Shown piece after piece: positions 26,905 through 35,936 of a stretch of DNA of 56,835 nucleotides; position 1 is the first letter of the stretch, and each line of letters begins with the position of its first letter. The notes beneath the pieces were generated by a model. It did not search any database and was not told where the DNA came from. It worked only from the letters and a program-made list of their open reading frames with translations. The stretch comes from an uncultured Pseudomonadales bacterium. Lineage in GTDB: Bacteria; Pseudomonadota; Gammaproteobacteria; Pseudomonadales; Cellvibrionaceae. The DNA lies in contig CANLTI010000032.1 of assembly GCA_947494095.1 (NCBI GenBank), positions 1-56,835 on the forward strand, read 5' to 3'. Both the position numbers and the translations under genes were made by a program.

Positions 26905-27804
26905 GTGGCTGGTGGCCCTTCTTGCCGCGCGTCTGCTGCGAAGGGGCTATGGCAGTTGAACGGCCAGCTCTATGGTCAGCTGCCTATTCAAGATCGCGGC
27001 TTAGCCTACGGCGATGGCCTATTTGAAACGTGTTTATTGCTGAGTCAAGCAACGGAATCTGGCACTTCTCGCTCGTACCTTCCCTGCTGGCCTTATCATA
27101 AAGCACGCCTGCTATCGGGTTGTGAACGGTTGAACTTACCGATAGCAGGCAATAGTCTCGAAAAAGATTTACAGCACTTTTTACAGCACTTACCCGTTGG
27201 CGCAAGAGGCATTATTAAGCTAATTGTGACACGCGGGCAGGGTGGGCGTGGATATGCACCCCCAGCTCATGTGTTGCCTAATGTTCTATGGCAGTTACTG
27301 CCTGCTCCGTCAACAACCTGCGAGCCTGGCGGAGTGCATTTAACCGTCAGCGATGTGCGCTTGGCCAAGCAGCCACTACTGGCAGGTCTTAAGCATTTAA
27401 ATCGGTTGGAGTATGTGCTCGCGGCGCAGCAATGCACCAGTAATAGTATTCCTTTGTTGTTTGATACCGACGGCTGTCTGATTGAATCTCTGTCGCATAA
27501 TATTTTTTGTATTATCGAGGGTGCTCTGCGGACGCCAGCACTCGATCAATGTGGTGTTAAAGGGGTGTTGCGTGAAATTGTTATGCAAAAAATAGCCCCC
27601 AATCTTGATCTGGAGGTTAGTGAGCAAGCACTAACTGAAAGTGATTTGGCGACGGCGACCGAAGTGTTTATCGGTAATAGCGTACGTGGTATTTGGCCTG
27701 TAACAGGCATCACTTTATTGAGCGGCAGGCTCTTGCAATGGCCTGCCGGCCCTATGAGCACCGAGCTGCAACAAGCTTGGCTGCGTTATCTTTCTTTATG
27801 TTGA
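26905..27804 (+). CDS. pabC: Aminodeoxychorismate lyase (PabC)
   Basis: About 299 residues, fold type IV PLP enzyme. It releases pyruvate from aminodeoxychorismate to give p-aminobenzoate for folate. Marks are QDRGLAYGDGLFETCL, the Schiff-base Lys in LKHLNRLEYVLAAQQ, and an Asp/Glu-rich LFDTDGCLIESLSHNIFCI. The start is uncertain: GTG 26905 gives the longest form, but TTG 26956 (AAGGGG upstream) would give the usual short N-terminus LNGQLYGQLPI. It lies between fabF and mltG as in most gammaproteobacteria. Confidence 0.9.
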   Translation: MAGGPSCRASAAKGLWQLNGQLYGQLPIQDRGLAYGDGLFETCLLLSQATESGTSRSYLPCWPYHKARLLSGCERLNLPIAGNSLEKDLQHFLQHLPVGARGIIKLIVTRGQGGRGYAPPAHVLPNVLWQLLPAPSTTCEPGGVHLTVSDVRLAKQPLLAGLKHLNRLEYVLAAQQCTSNSIPLLFDTDGCLIESLSHNIFCIIEGALRTPALDQCGVKGVLREIVMQKIAPNLDLEVSEQALTESDLATATEVFIGNSVRGIWPVTGITLLSGRLLQWPAGPMSTELQQAWLRYLSLC

Positions 27805-27816
27805 TTTGTTTTTATC

Positions 27817-28941
27817 ATGTTTAAATCGTCTTTGTTTCGTGTGTTATTCGCTTTAGCGCTTTGGTTTGTACTGATGCTTGGATTGGCTGGGGGGTATTTT
27901 TGGCATTGGTTGCACACTGAGCAGTTTGTGAGTGAGCGCGATCGTATAGTGGTGGTTGATAAAGGTTTAGGCTTGGGCCAAGTGGCTTTTAAGCTAAATG
28001 CGCAGCATCTACTGCGCTGGCCCTTGGTATGGCGGGCTTATGCGCGCTTTGTGCAGCCGGCTACATTAAAAGCGGGTGAGTACGCATTACAGCCTTATGA
28101 ATCCCCCATGAGTTTATTGACGCTATTACAAGGCGGTGAAGTTATTACTTATAATGCAACGTTTGCTGAGGGTTTAACCTTGCGCGAGTGGCGTGCAATA
28201 CTGGCCGCTGAAACCAAACTTGAGCAAAAAACACACGGCATGACGCCTGCTCACATTGCTGAGCAGCTGGGTATTGATTACCCTAATCCCGAGGGCTGGT
28301 TTTTTCCTGATACTTATCGTTTTGAAAAAGGCGATAGTGACTTGGATGTATTAAGGCGGGCCTATCAAAAAATGAAGGCTGAGCTTGCAGGGCAATGGGC
28401 TAGACGGCAGCCTTCGCTACCGTATGATTCTGCCTACGAAGCCTTAATCATGGCTTCTATTGTCGAAAAAGAAACGGGAGTTCCGCGCGAGCGGCCAGAT
28501 ATAGCGGGTGTTTTTGTGCGCCGCTTACATAAAAAAATGCGTTTACAAACAGACCCTACTGTCATTTACGGCATGGGTGATCGTTACCAAGGCAATATTA
28601 CCCGCGCCGATTTAAAAAAGCCCACACCTTACAATACTTATACCATTAAAGGCCTACCGCCTACGCCCATTGCAAGCCCTGGGCGTGAAGCCTTGGCGGC
28701 GGCGGTTAACCCTGCCAGCGGGCAGGCTTTATATTTTGTGGCCAAAGGCGATGGCAGTCATCAGTTCTCGAATACATTAGAGGCGCATAACAAAGCGGTG
28801 CGGCAATATCAATTTAACCGACGCGCCGATTATACTTCACGAGTGCAGCCTCAAAAAACAACCGATCTGCCGGTGAAATCCAAAGCAACTTCTTCAAGTA
28901 GTCATTCATCTGTTGATTCGCACGTGATGCAAGGGCAGTAA
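27817..28941 (+). CDS. mltG: Endolytic murein transglycosylase (MltG)
   Basis: 374 residues. One N-terminal membrane helix (about 8-30), then a LysM-like and YceG catalytic domain in the periplasm. It cuts nascent glycan strands and is thought to act as a terminator of peptidoglycan elongation. The catalytic Glu lies in MASIVEKETGVPRERP, followed by GVFVRRLHKKMRLQTDPTVIYG. The Ser/Thr-rich tail (about 345-374) is variable. In relatives tmk and holB follow; here the next feature is a mobile repeat. Confidence 0.95.
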   Translation: MFKSSLFRVLFALALWFVLMLGLAGGYFWHWLHTEQFVSERDRIVVVDKGLGLGQVAFKLNAQHLLRWPLVWRAYARFVQPATLKAGEYALQPYESPMSLLTLLQGGEVITYNATFAEGLTLREWRAILAAETKLEQKTHGMTPAHIAEQLGIDYPNPEGWFFPDTYRFEKGDSDLDVLRRAYQKMKAELAGQWARRQPSLPYDSAYEALIMASIVEKETGVPRERPDIAGVFVRRLHKKMRLQTDPTVIYGMGDRYQGNITRADLKKPTPYNTYTIKGLPPTPIASPGREALAAAVNPASGQALYFVAKGDGSHQFSNTLEAHNKAVRQYQFNRRADYTSRVQPQKTTDLPVKSKATSSSSHSSVDSHVMQGQ

Positions 28942-29030
28942 TATACGCGGTTATTTTATTGCCCGCAGGGCACTGAAGGTGTCGGTAAGGCTGTACTAAA
29001 GGCGGGGTAAGTGATTACTTTATCGATCCA

Positions 29031-29218
29031 CTTATACCTATCACTTAGGGGCGAGGCAATAAGAGTTTGTCCAATTAGGCGCAGGGCCCTGTTTTCTCAG
29101 CAAGGCGCTCGAAGAGGCGCATGCCGGGGCCTGTAACTCTTCGGGCAACGCAGCAGAGGAGACAGAGAACAAGTATTATTGGATAAAGTATTTCTTCCTC
29201 GCCCCTTATACCTATCAC
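29031..29218 (-). repeat. Family B element, copy 2, with 14-bp flanking direct repeats
   Basis: The element (29045-29204) has inverted ends, AGGGGCGAGG at the left and CCTCGCCCCT at the right; about 23 of the terminal 29 positions match. CTTATACCTATCAC occurs directly at 29031-29044 and 29205-29218, immediately outside the element, as a target duplication would. The interior matches the copies at 1 and 46015 in reverse orientation. No ORF. Confidence 0.8.
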
Positions 29219-29258
29219 CGATGCTACTTATGCTTATCGAGCTCTGCGTCTGCAAAAT

Positions 29259-29287
29259 CTAGCCTCAAGTATTTATATTGAGGCTAG
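29259..29287 (-). terminator. galE terminator
   Basis: Perfect 10-base stem CTAGCCTCAA / TTGAGGCTAG with a 9-base loop. Read leftward it is followed by ATTTTG, a short T tract, 50 bp after the galE stop. Confidence 0.6.
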
Positions 29288-29336
29288 TTAGATTGTGTAG
29301 GAGGGTAGCTAGCTAAATGGTTGAGGTGGGTCTGGC

Positions 29337-30359
29337 TTAGCCTGTATACCCGTTAGGGTTATTGGATTGCCAGCGCCAGGTGTCTTCAATCATGCGCGTT
29401 ATATCAAACTCTGCTTTCCAGCCTAGCTCTTTTAAGGCAAAGCTGGGGTCGGCATAGCAGGCGGCTATATCGCCAGCACGGCGAGCGACTATTTCGAGAG
29501 GAATACGTTTAGCACAGACCTTTTCAAAGGCTTTGACAACTTCTAATACACTATTGCCTTGGCCGGTGCCTAAGTTCCAAATATAGCTACCTGCGTTATT
29601 GGTAATTAGCTTTTTCAGTGCCGCCACATGGCCGCGCGCTAAATCGACGACATGAATGTAATCGCGTACACCTGTACCATCGACAGTATCGTAATCGTCG
29701 CCAAAAACTCGAAGTTGTGGCAGCTTGCCCACAGCAACTTGGGCAACAAAGGGTAATAGGTTGTTTGGAATACCTTTAGGGTCTTCACCAATAGTGCCAC
29801 TAATATGTGCGCCAATAGGGTTGAAGTAGCGCAATAGGCCCACTTTTAACTGATTGTTAGGAGCTTTACAGGTATCTTGCAAAATCTCTTCAACCATCAA
29901 CTTACTACGGCCATAAGGGTTGGTGGCACCCGTCGGGAAGTCTTCTTTTATGGGGACGGTTTGCGGGTCGCCATAAACTGTGGCCGAAGAGCTAAAGAGC
30001 AGGTGCTGTGCGTTAAATTCATTCATAACCTCGGCCACCGCCACACTACCTTCAACATTTACATGGTAGTAGCGCAGCGGAATACTGTTGGATTCGCCAA
30101 CGGCTTTAAGCCCAGCAAAATGAATAACCCCTTCAATATTGCCCTCTTGCTTAAAAATACTCCGCAGTGCTGCGCGATCGGTAACATCGTCTTGATAAAA
30201 CGTAATCGCTTGACCCGTAATGGCCTCTACGCGCGCGAGTGACTCTTGGTTGCTATTGCACAGGTTGTCGACCACACATACTTCAAAGCCTGCCGCTATA
30301 AGTTCGATCAGTGTATGGCTGCCAATGTAGCCTGCACCACCGGTGACTAGTATTTTCAT
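29337..30359 (-). CDS. galE: UDP-glucose 4-epimerase (GalE)
   Basis: 340 residues, extended short-chain dehydrogenase. It interconverts UDP-glucose and UDP-galactose. NAD loop [15 protein letters not shown], catalytic Ser in [12 protein letters not shown], catalytic YGRSK (Tyr and Lys), and substrate segment [16 protein letters not shown] lies 7 bp before the ATG. It is alone, divergent from prkA; the UDP-glucose it uses would come from galU at 16848. Confidence 0.96.
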   Translation of the reverse strand: MKILVTGGAGYIGSHTLIELIAAGFEVCVVDNLCNSNQESLARVEAITGQAITFYQDDVTDRAALRSIFKQEGNIEGVIHFAGLKAVGESNSIPLRYYHVNVEGSVAVAEVMNEFNAQHLLFSSSATVYGDPQTVPIKEDFPTGATNPYGRSKLMVEEILQDTCKAPNNQLKVGLLRYFNPIGAHISGTIGEDPKGIPNNLLPFVAQVAVGKLPQLRVFGDDYDTVDGTGVRDYIHVVDLARGHVAALKKLITNNAGSYIWNLGTGQGNSVLEVVKAFEKVCAKRIPLEIVARRAGDIAACYADPSFALKELGWKAEFDITRMIEDTWRWQSNNPNGYTG

Positions 30360-30672
30360 GAGATTTCCTTGAGCAAATCATAATTATGGCACAGCTTATT
30401 CAGGAAAAGGAGTGCCGCTTAACAGCATAATCTGTTTGACGTGATAAATGGCAAATTCTTAATAGTGATTTTTCTGCCATAAATCTACTTTTATTTATGT
30501 GTCTTAATGTTTTGTAGGCTATTTTTAAAGTCACAGTGACAATTTTTTGTGGTGCTCAGTCACATTGAACAATTTTTAGCGTCTACTACCCATTAATGTC
30601 CGTAAACGCGCCTAAGGTTTGAATCTGTGAGTTAAGCGCGAGTACGGTTTTTCCTAGAGCGAGGAAGCAGGT
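30360..30672. other. Divergent galE/prkA regulatory gap
   Basis: 313 bp without a gene. A palindrome GTCAC-A-GTGAC lies at 30530-30540, with a further GTCAC at about 30570. I found no sigma-54 (GG-N10-GC) promoter. GTCTACTACC near 30580 is a weak sigma-S-like -10 only. Confidence 0.45.
30530..30540 (+). promoter_or_regulatory. Palindrome GTCACAGTGAC upstream of prkA
   Basis: Perfect 5-base arms around one A, 133 bp before prkA, with a repeated GTCAC half-site about 30 bp further on. Could be a regulator site for the stress operon or galE. Confidence 0.3.
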
Positions 30673-32595
30673 ATGTCTATATTCAATCACTATCAGCAGC
30701 GTTATGAAAAAACTCAGCAAGAAGAGCTGAGTATTCAACAATACTTAGATCTGTGCAAAAAAGACCCCTCTGTTTATGCCAGTGCGGCTGAACGAATGCT
30801 TTTAGCGATTGGCGAGCCGGAGTTGGTCGATACTTCGCGTGATCCACGTAAAAGCCGAATGTTTTCTAATAAGATCATTAAGCGCTATAAAGCATTTGAA
30901 GACTTTTACGGTATGGAAGAGGCCGTTGAGCAAATCGTTTCTTTCTTTAAGCATGCGGCCCAAGGTTTAGAGGAAAAGAAGCAAATATTATACTTGTTAG
31001 GCCCTGTAGGCGGCGGTAAGTCGTCACTCGCCGAGAAATTAAAAAGTTTAATGCAAAAGCAACCTATTTACTGCATTAAAGACTCCCCTGTTTTTGAGTC
31101 CCCTTTAGGCTTGTTTAACCCAGATGAAGATGCCGCTATTTTAGAGGAAGACTACGGTATCGATAGCCGCTATTTAAAAACAATTATGTCTCCGTGGGCG
31201 GTTAAGCGCTTGCATGAATTTGGCGGTGATATTAGTCAATTTAAAGTGGTAAAAGTTTACCCTTCTATTTTGGATCAAGTGGCGATTTCTAAAACTGAGC
31301 CAGGTGATGAAAATAATCAAGATATCTCATCGTTGGTGGGTAAAGTTGATATTCGAAAACTCGAAGAATTCCCCCAAAATGATCCCGATGCCTATAGCTT
31401 TTCGGGTGGATTATGCCGATCTAATCAAGGTTTGATGGAGTTTGTTGAGATGTTTAAAGCGCCTATTAAAGTGCTGCATCCATTATTAACAGCGACTCAA
31501 GAGGGTAATTTTAATAGTACAGAAGGGTTGGGTGCGATTCCCTTTGAAGGCGTGGTTTTAGCGCATTCGAATGAATCTGAGTGGCAGGCATTTAAAAATA
31601 ATAAAAATAATGAAGCTTTTATTGACCGTGTTTATATTGTCAAAGTACCTTATTGCTTACGGGTAACCGAAGAGATTCATATCTACGAAAAGCTCTTAGA
31701 AAATAGCTCATTGATTCATGCACCCTGTGCGCCAGATACATTAAAAATGCTTGCGCAGTTTACCGTGTTATCACGCCTAAAAGAGCCAGAAAACTCTAAT
31801 TTGTTTTCAAAAATGAAAGTCTATGACGGTCAAAACCTCAAAGATACCGACCCTAAAGCTAAATCTTTACAAGAATATAAAGATATTGCGGGGGTTGATG
31901 AGGGAATGGATGGCCTGTCAACGCGCTTTGCCTTCAAAATTTTATCTAAAGTATTCAATTTTGACTCAACCGAGGTATCGGCTAACCCGGTGCACTTACT
32001 GTATGTACTTGAGCAGCGTATAGAGCAAGAGCAATACTCAGAAGATATTGCATCACGCTACCTCAGGTTTATTAAGGAGTATTTAGCTCCGCGTTATGTT
32101 GAATTTATAGGAAAAGAAATCCAAACGGCTTACTTAGAGTCTTATAGTGAATACGGCCAAAATATTTTTGACCGCTATGTGGTGTACGCAGACTTTTGGA
32201 TTCAAGATCAAGAGTACAGAGATCCAGAAACGGGTGAAATTTTAAACCGTGTTTCATTAAATGAAGAGCTTGAAAAAATAGAAAAGCCAGCAGGCATTAG
32301 TAACCCTAAAGATTTTCGTAATGAAATAGTGAATTTTGTACTGCGTGCGCGCGCTAATAATAATGGTAAAAACCCTGCGTGGAATAGCTATGAAAAATTA
32401 CGCACAGTGATTGAGAAAAAAATGTTTTCAAACACTGAAGATTTATTACCGGTTATATCTTTTAGTGCAAAATCCAGTAAAGAAGACAGTAAAAAGCATC
32501 AAGATTTTGTTGCACGCATGGTGGATCGCGGTTATACCGAAAAACAAGTACGTTTATTATCGGAATGGTATTTGCGCGTGCGTAAATCACAATAG
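30673..32595 (+). CDS. prkA: PrkA/YeaG serine protein kinase
   Basis: 640 residues. AAA+-like N-terminal PrkA domain with Walker A GPVGGGKS (about 110-117) and a C-terminal kinase-like domain. YeaG in E. coli works with YeaH in adaptation to nitrogen starvation and stationary phase; substrates are poorly known. GAGGAAG precedes the ATG. The next two genes are yeaH and spoVR, spaced 91 and 15 bp, the conserved trio. It probably responds to starvation through sigma-S or another factor; the promoter is not clear. Confidence 0.95.
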   Translation: MSIFNHYQQRYEKTQQEELSIQQYLDLCKKDPSVYASAAERMLLAIGEPELVDTSRDPRKSRMFSNKIIKRYKAFEDFYGMEEAVEQIVSFFKHAAQGLEEKKQILYLLGPVGGGKSSLAEKLKSLMQKQPIYCIKDSPVFESPLGLFNPDEDAAILEEDYGIDSRYLKTIMSPWAVKRLHEFGGDISQFKVVKVYPSILDQVAISKTEPGDENNQDISSLVGKVDIRKLEEFPQNDPDAYSFSGGLCRSNQGLMEFVEMFKAPIKVLHPLLTATQEGNFNSTEGLGAIPFEGVVLAHSNESEWQAFKNNKNNEAFIDRVYIVKVPYCLRVTEEIHIYEKLLENSSLIHAPCAPDTLKMLAQFTVLSRLKEPENSNLFSKMKVYDGQNLKDTDPKAKSLQEYKDIAGVDEGMDGLSTRFAFKILSKVFNFDSTEVSANPVHLLYVLEQRIEQEQYSEDIASRYLRFIKEYLAPRYVEFIGKEIQTAYLESYSEYGQNIFDRYVVYADFWIQDQEYRDPETGEILNRVSLNEELEKIEKPAGISNPKDFRNEIVNFVLRARANNNGKNPAWNSYEKLRTVIEKKMFSNTEDLLPVISFSAKSSKEDSKKHQDFVARMVDRGYTEKQVRLLSEWYLRVRKSQ

Positions 32596-32686
32596 TGTAT
32601 TGCTGAATTATTGCATGCATGGCGTGCGTACTTGTTTATGAGGTTTGGGCTGATCTATTGCGTTAAACCTTTGAGTTGGAGAGCTT

Positions 32687-33961
32687 ATGAGCTATATAGT
32701 TGATCGACGATTAAACTCGAAGAATAAAAGCACCGTTAATCGAGAGCGTTTTTTGCGGCGTTATCGTGGGCATATAAAAAAAGCAGTATCTGATGCAATT
32801 GATAAACGTTCGATTACCGATATAGACTCGGGTGAAAAAATATCGATCCCCTCTAAAGATATTAGTGAGCCTTCTTTTAGTCATGGTGAAGGGGGGGCGC
32901 GTGATCGAGTGCTTCCTGGTAATGATGAGTTTGTGGCGGGTGATAAAATAAAGCGCCCACAAGGTGGTGCAGGAGGGGGCGGTAACGGTAGTGGGGCTAG
33001 TGATTCAGGAGAGGGTGATGACGATTTTGTTTTTCAGATAACACAAGAAGAATTTTTAGATTTTATGTTTGAAGATTTGGCTCTGCCTAATTTGGTAAAA
33101 CGCCAGCTTGCCGGTAATGAAGAGTTTAAAACGCACCGTGCCGGTGTTAGTAATGAAGGTAGTCCTGGCCAAGTGAATATTGTGCGGACGCTGCGCTCGG
33201 CAAATGCAAGGCGTATAGCATTAACAGGAAAAAAACGTAAAGCACTGAGGCTCTTAGAGGCAAAATTAGCCGATATTACACCACCTAAAGATGATTTAGA
33301 GGCTGCCGATAGGGTTAAGCTTCAAGCTCAAATAACAGAGCTTAAAGCGAAAATAAAGCGTGTGCCCTGGCTAGATGACTTCGATCTTAAATATAACTTA
33401 CAGGTTAAATACCCTGTGCCGCATTCACGTGCTGTGATGTTTTGCGTGATGGATGTTTCAGGCTCTATGGATCAGGCCACTAAAGATGTGGCGAAGCGAT
33501 TTTTTTTATTGTTATTTTTATTTTTGCAGCGCAATTACGAAAAAACAGAAGTCGTTTTTATTCGTCATCATACCAGCGCTAAAGAGGTCGATGAGCAAGA
33601 GTTTTTTTATAGCCGAGAAACCGGCGGTACGATTGTATCTAGCGCACTTAAATTAATGGATCACATTATTAAAGATCGCTATCCGCCGGGCGAATGGAAT
33701 ATTTATGGTGCACAAGCGTCTGATGGCGACAACTGGAATGATGACTCACATCAATGCTATCAGTTGTTGACTGAGAATATTATGCCTGCGGTGCAGTACT
33801 TCTCTTATATCGAAATTACGCCCCGAGATAGACAGGCGTTGTGGCATGCTTATGAAAAAGTGGCAGAGCGATTTCCAGAGGCCTTTGCTTTGCGTCATTT
33901 AATGTCGGTTGCTGATATTTACCCTGTATTTCGAGATTTATTCAAAAAACAGGCAGCCTAA
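32687..33961 (+). CDS. yeaH: YeaH/DUF444 family protein
   Basis: 424 residues. Basic N-terminus ([21 protein letters not shown] cut to [14 protein letters not shown]), a glycine-rich linker around residues 90-108, and a von Willebrand A-like domain with the metal site VMDVSGSM (about 257-264). Family knowledge links it to PrkA and SpoVR in one functional unit. Its molecular activity is unknown. GGAGAG lies before the ATG, 91 bp after prkA, with no terminator between. Confidence 0.94.
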   Translation: MSYIVDRRLNSKNKSTVNRERFLRRYRGHIKKAVSDAIDKRSITDIDSGEKISIPSKDISEPSFSHGEGGARDRVLPGNDEFVAGDKIKRPQGGAGGGGNGSGASDSGEGDDDFVFQITQEEFLDFMFEDLALPNLVKRQLAGNEEFKTHRAGVSNEGSPGQVNIVRTLRSANARRIALTGKKRKALRLLEAKLADITPPKDDLEAADRVKLQAQITELKAKIKRVPWLDDFDLKYNLQVKYPVPHSRAVMFCVMDVSGSMDQATKDVAKRFFLLLFLFLQRNYEKTEVVFIRHHTSAKEVDEQEFFYSRETGGTIVSSALKLMDHIIKDRYPPGEWNIYGAQASDGDNWNDDSHQCYQLLTENIMPAVQYFSYIEITPRDRQALWHAYEKVAERFPEAFALRHLMSVADIYPVFRDLFKKQAA

Positions 33962-33976
33962 CAGAAGGGTAAAAAT

Positions 33977-35527
33977 ATGAGCAACTATATATCAACGAGC
34001 TCTGAATGGACCTTTGACTTGATTCAGCGTTATGATAAAGAAATTAGTATGATTGCCGATGATTTTCAATTAGATACCTACCCCAATCAAATTGAAATCA
34101 TTAGTTCAGAGCAAATGATGGATGCTTATGCATCTGTAGGTATGCCTGTTGGCTATAACCATTGGTCTTATGGTAAGCAGTTTTTAGGCGTCGAGCAAGG
34201 ATATAAGCGCGGGCAAATGGGCTTGGCGTACGAGATAGTGATTAATTCTGACCCGTGTATCGCGTATTTAATGGAAGAAAACACAATGATGATGCAGGCG
34301 TTGGTGATTGCGCATGCTTGTTATGGTCACAACTCTTTTTTTAAAGGCAACTATTTATTTAAAACATGGACTGATGCCTCGGCGATTATCGATTATTTAG
34401 TTTTTGCTAAAAATTATATTGCCAAGTGTGAAGAGAAACACGGTGTTGATGCTGTCGAAGATTTACTGGATTCTTGCCATGCCATTATGAGCTATGGTGT
34501 AGATCGCTATAAAAGACCCTATCCTTTATCGCAACACGAAGAAGAGACGAGGCAGCAAGAGCGTGAAATGTATTTGCAAAAACAAGTCAATGATTTGTGG
34601 CGCACTATACCTACCGATGTAAGTACTGAAAAACAAACGGCAGCACCTACCTTTCCCTCTGAGCCACAAGAGAACTTACTGTATTTTTTTGAAAAAAACG
34701 CCCCTCTTTTAGAGCCTTGGCAGCGTGAAATAGTACGTATTGTACGTAAAATGGCGCAATACTTTTATCCGCAAAAACAAACGCAGGTTATGAACGAGGG
34801 CTGGGCAACTTTTTGGCATTACACGATTATGAACGAATTGTATGATCGCAGGCTCATCACCGAAGGTTTTATGCTGGAGTTTATTCAGTCACATAGTGGC
34901 GTAGTGTATCAGCCACCTTATAACCACCAGTATTACAGTGGCATTAACCCCTACACGTTAGGGTTTAGTATGATGCAAGATATTCGGCGCATGTGTCAAA
35001 ATCCAACAGCCGAAGATAAAAAGTGGTTTCCTGATATTGCCGGTAGCCACTGGTTGCAAACACTTGATTTTGCAATGCGTAATTTTAAAGATGAGAGCTT
35101 TATTTTGCAGTTTTTATCACCAAAAGTCATGCGTGATTTGAAGCTGTTTTGTATTCTAGATGATGATAAAAACCCGACTATTAATGTTTCTGCTATTCAT
35201 GATGATCGCGGTTATCGCAGGGTGCGCGAAGCGCTATCTGAGCAATACAATTTGAGTAATCGAGAGCCTAATATACAAGTGTACAGTGTTGATGTACGAG
35301 GTGATCGCTCGTTAACGCTTCACCATACACAGCACAACCGAATGCCTTTAGACGATAAAAGTACTGATGAAGTCATTAAGCATATACATAGGCTTTGGGG
35401 GTTTGATATTCATTTGTATTCGTTAGATGAAGGGGTGCGTCAGCAAATATTTCATTGCCCCAATCCTCAAACGGATAAGCCTCAGATACCACTGCCGACC
35501 GTGGCACCGCATTTAGTCGGCCCCTAA
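33977..35527 (+). CDS. ycgB: SpoVR/YcgB family protein
   Basis: 516 residues. The SpoVR family is widespread and, outside sporulating bacteria, accompanies prkA-yeaH. Seen here: HACYGHNSFFKGN (about 111-123), NEGWATFWHYTIMNEL (about 272-287), and GINPYTLGFSMMQDI. The His-rich patches suggest a metal or nucleotide site but none is proven. It begins 15 bp after yeaH (GAAGGG upstream of the ATG), so the three genes form an operon. A terminator follows at 35552. Confidence 0.94.
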   Translation: MSNYISTSSEWTFDLIQRYDKEISMIADDFQLDTYPNQIEIISSEQMMDAYASVGMPVGYNHWSYGKQFLGVEQGYKRGQMGLAYEIVINSDPCIAYLMEENTMMMQALVIAHACYGHNSFFKGNYLFKTWTDASAIIDYLVFAKNYIAKCEEKHGVDAVEDLLDSCHAIMSYGVDRYKRPYPLSQHEEETRQQEREMYLQKQVNDLWRTIPTDVSTEKQTAAPTFPSEPQENLLYFFEKNAPLLEPWQREIVRIVRKMAQYFYPQKQTQVMNEGWATFWHYTIMNELYDRRLITEGFMLEFIQSHSGVVYQPPYNHQYYSGINPYTLGFSMMQDIRRMCQNPTAEDKKWFPDIAGSHWLQTLDFAMRNFKDESFILQFLSPKVMRDLKLFCILDDDKNPTINVSAIHDDRGYRRVREALSEQYNLSNREPNIQVYSVDVRGDRSLTLHHTQHNRMPLDDKSTDEVIKHIHRLWGFDIHLYSLDEGVRQQIFHCPNPQTDKPQIPLPTVAPHLVGP

Positions 35528-35551
35528 ATATGGACGATTGACGCAGTAATA

Positions 35552-35572
35552 AGAGTCCCTAACGGGGCTTTT
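35552..35572 (+). terminator. Terminator after spoVR/ycgB
   Basis: Six-base stem AGTCCC / GGGGCT (one G-T pair) with a 4-base loop and four T after it. It closes the prkA operon. Confidence 0.55.
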
Positions 35573-35615
35573 GCCAAATTTAGGACTTGTGGTGTCTATT
35601 CTGGGGACGCAGTGC

Positions 35616-35837
35616 TTAGTGTGTTATTGGTGCGGGTGGCGCAGTGCCTTGACTGCACGTTTTAAGCGTGTTGTCGCCGCCCACACCGCTCGCATCAATG
35701 CCTTGGCGTATCGACTTGACATGCCCTGGGGTATGGGCCTCTTCTGGGAGTTGGTTATCCCCTAGTGCAATAAATAAGTGTGCAAGCTCGTGCTCTAGGC
35801 TTTTACCGAGTTGTTTGCCGAGTTGTGCAATCCGCAT
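35616..35837 (-). CDS. Possible small protein with a HELAH motif
   Basis: 73 residues, not recognised. The start is well supported for a small ORF: AGGAG lies 5-6 bp before the ATG at 35837. Residues about 10-30 form a likely helix (KQLGKSLEHELAHLFIALGD) with HELAH, a zinc-peptidase-like HExxH. The protein is far too short to be a peptidase, so it may be a remnant, a metal-binding peptide or chance. It points away from the kinase gene at 35937 and is convergent with ycgB. Overlapping frames on the other strand have no Shine-Dalgarno sequence. Confidence 0.4.
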   Translation of the reverse strand: MRIAQLGKQLGKSLEHELAHLFIALGDNQLPEEAHTPGHVKSIRQGIDASGVGGDNTLKTCSQGTAPPAPITH

Positions 35838-35936
35838 GCGTGCTCCTGTCGAGAAAACTCTTGTTACCTATAGTATAGTTTGCCCCTCGTTTGATATAAG
35901 TACCGATTCTTCTTGCCTTGAGGTTTGATATAACCG

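Larger units (their letters stand above)
28942..29336. other. Convergent gap between mltG and galE
   Basis: 395 bp without a gene. It holds family B copy 2 (29045-29204) between 14-bp direct repeats, and the galE terminator hairpin at 29259-29287. The expected tmk gene is not here. Confidence 0.6.

Noticed and set aside
30400..30672. Sigma-54 promoter before prkA
   Set aside because: No GG-N10-GC pair was found on inspection, although nitrogen control of yeaG is known in E. coli.
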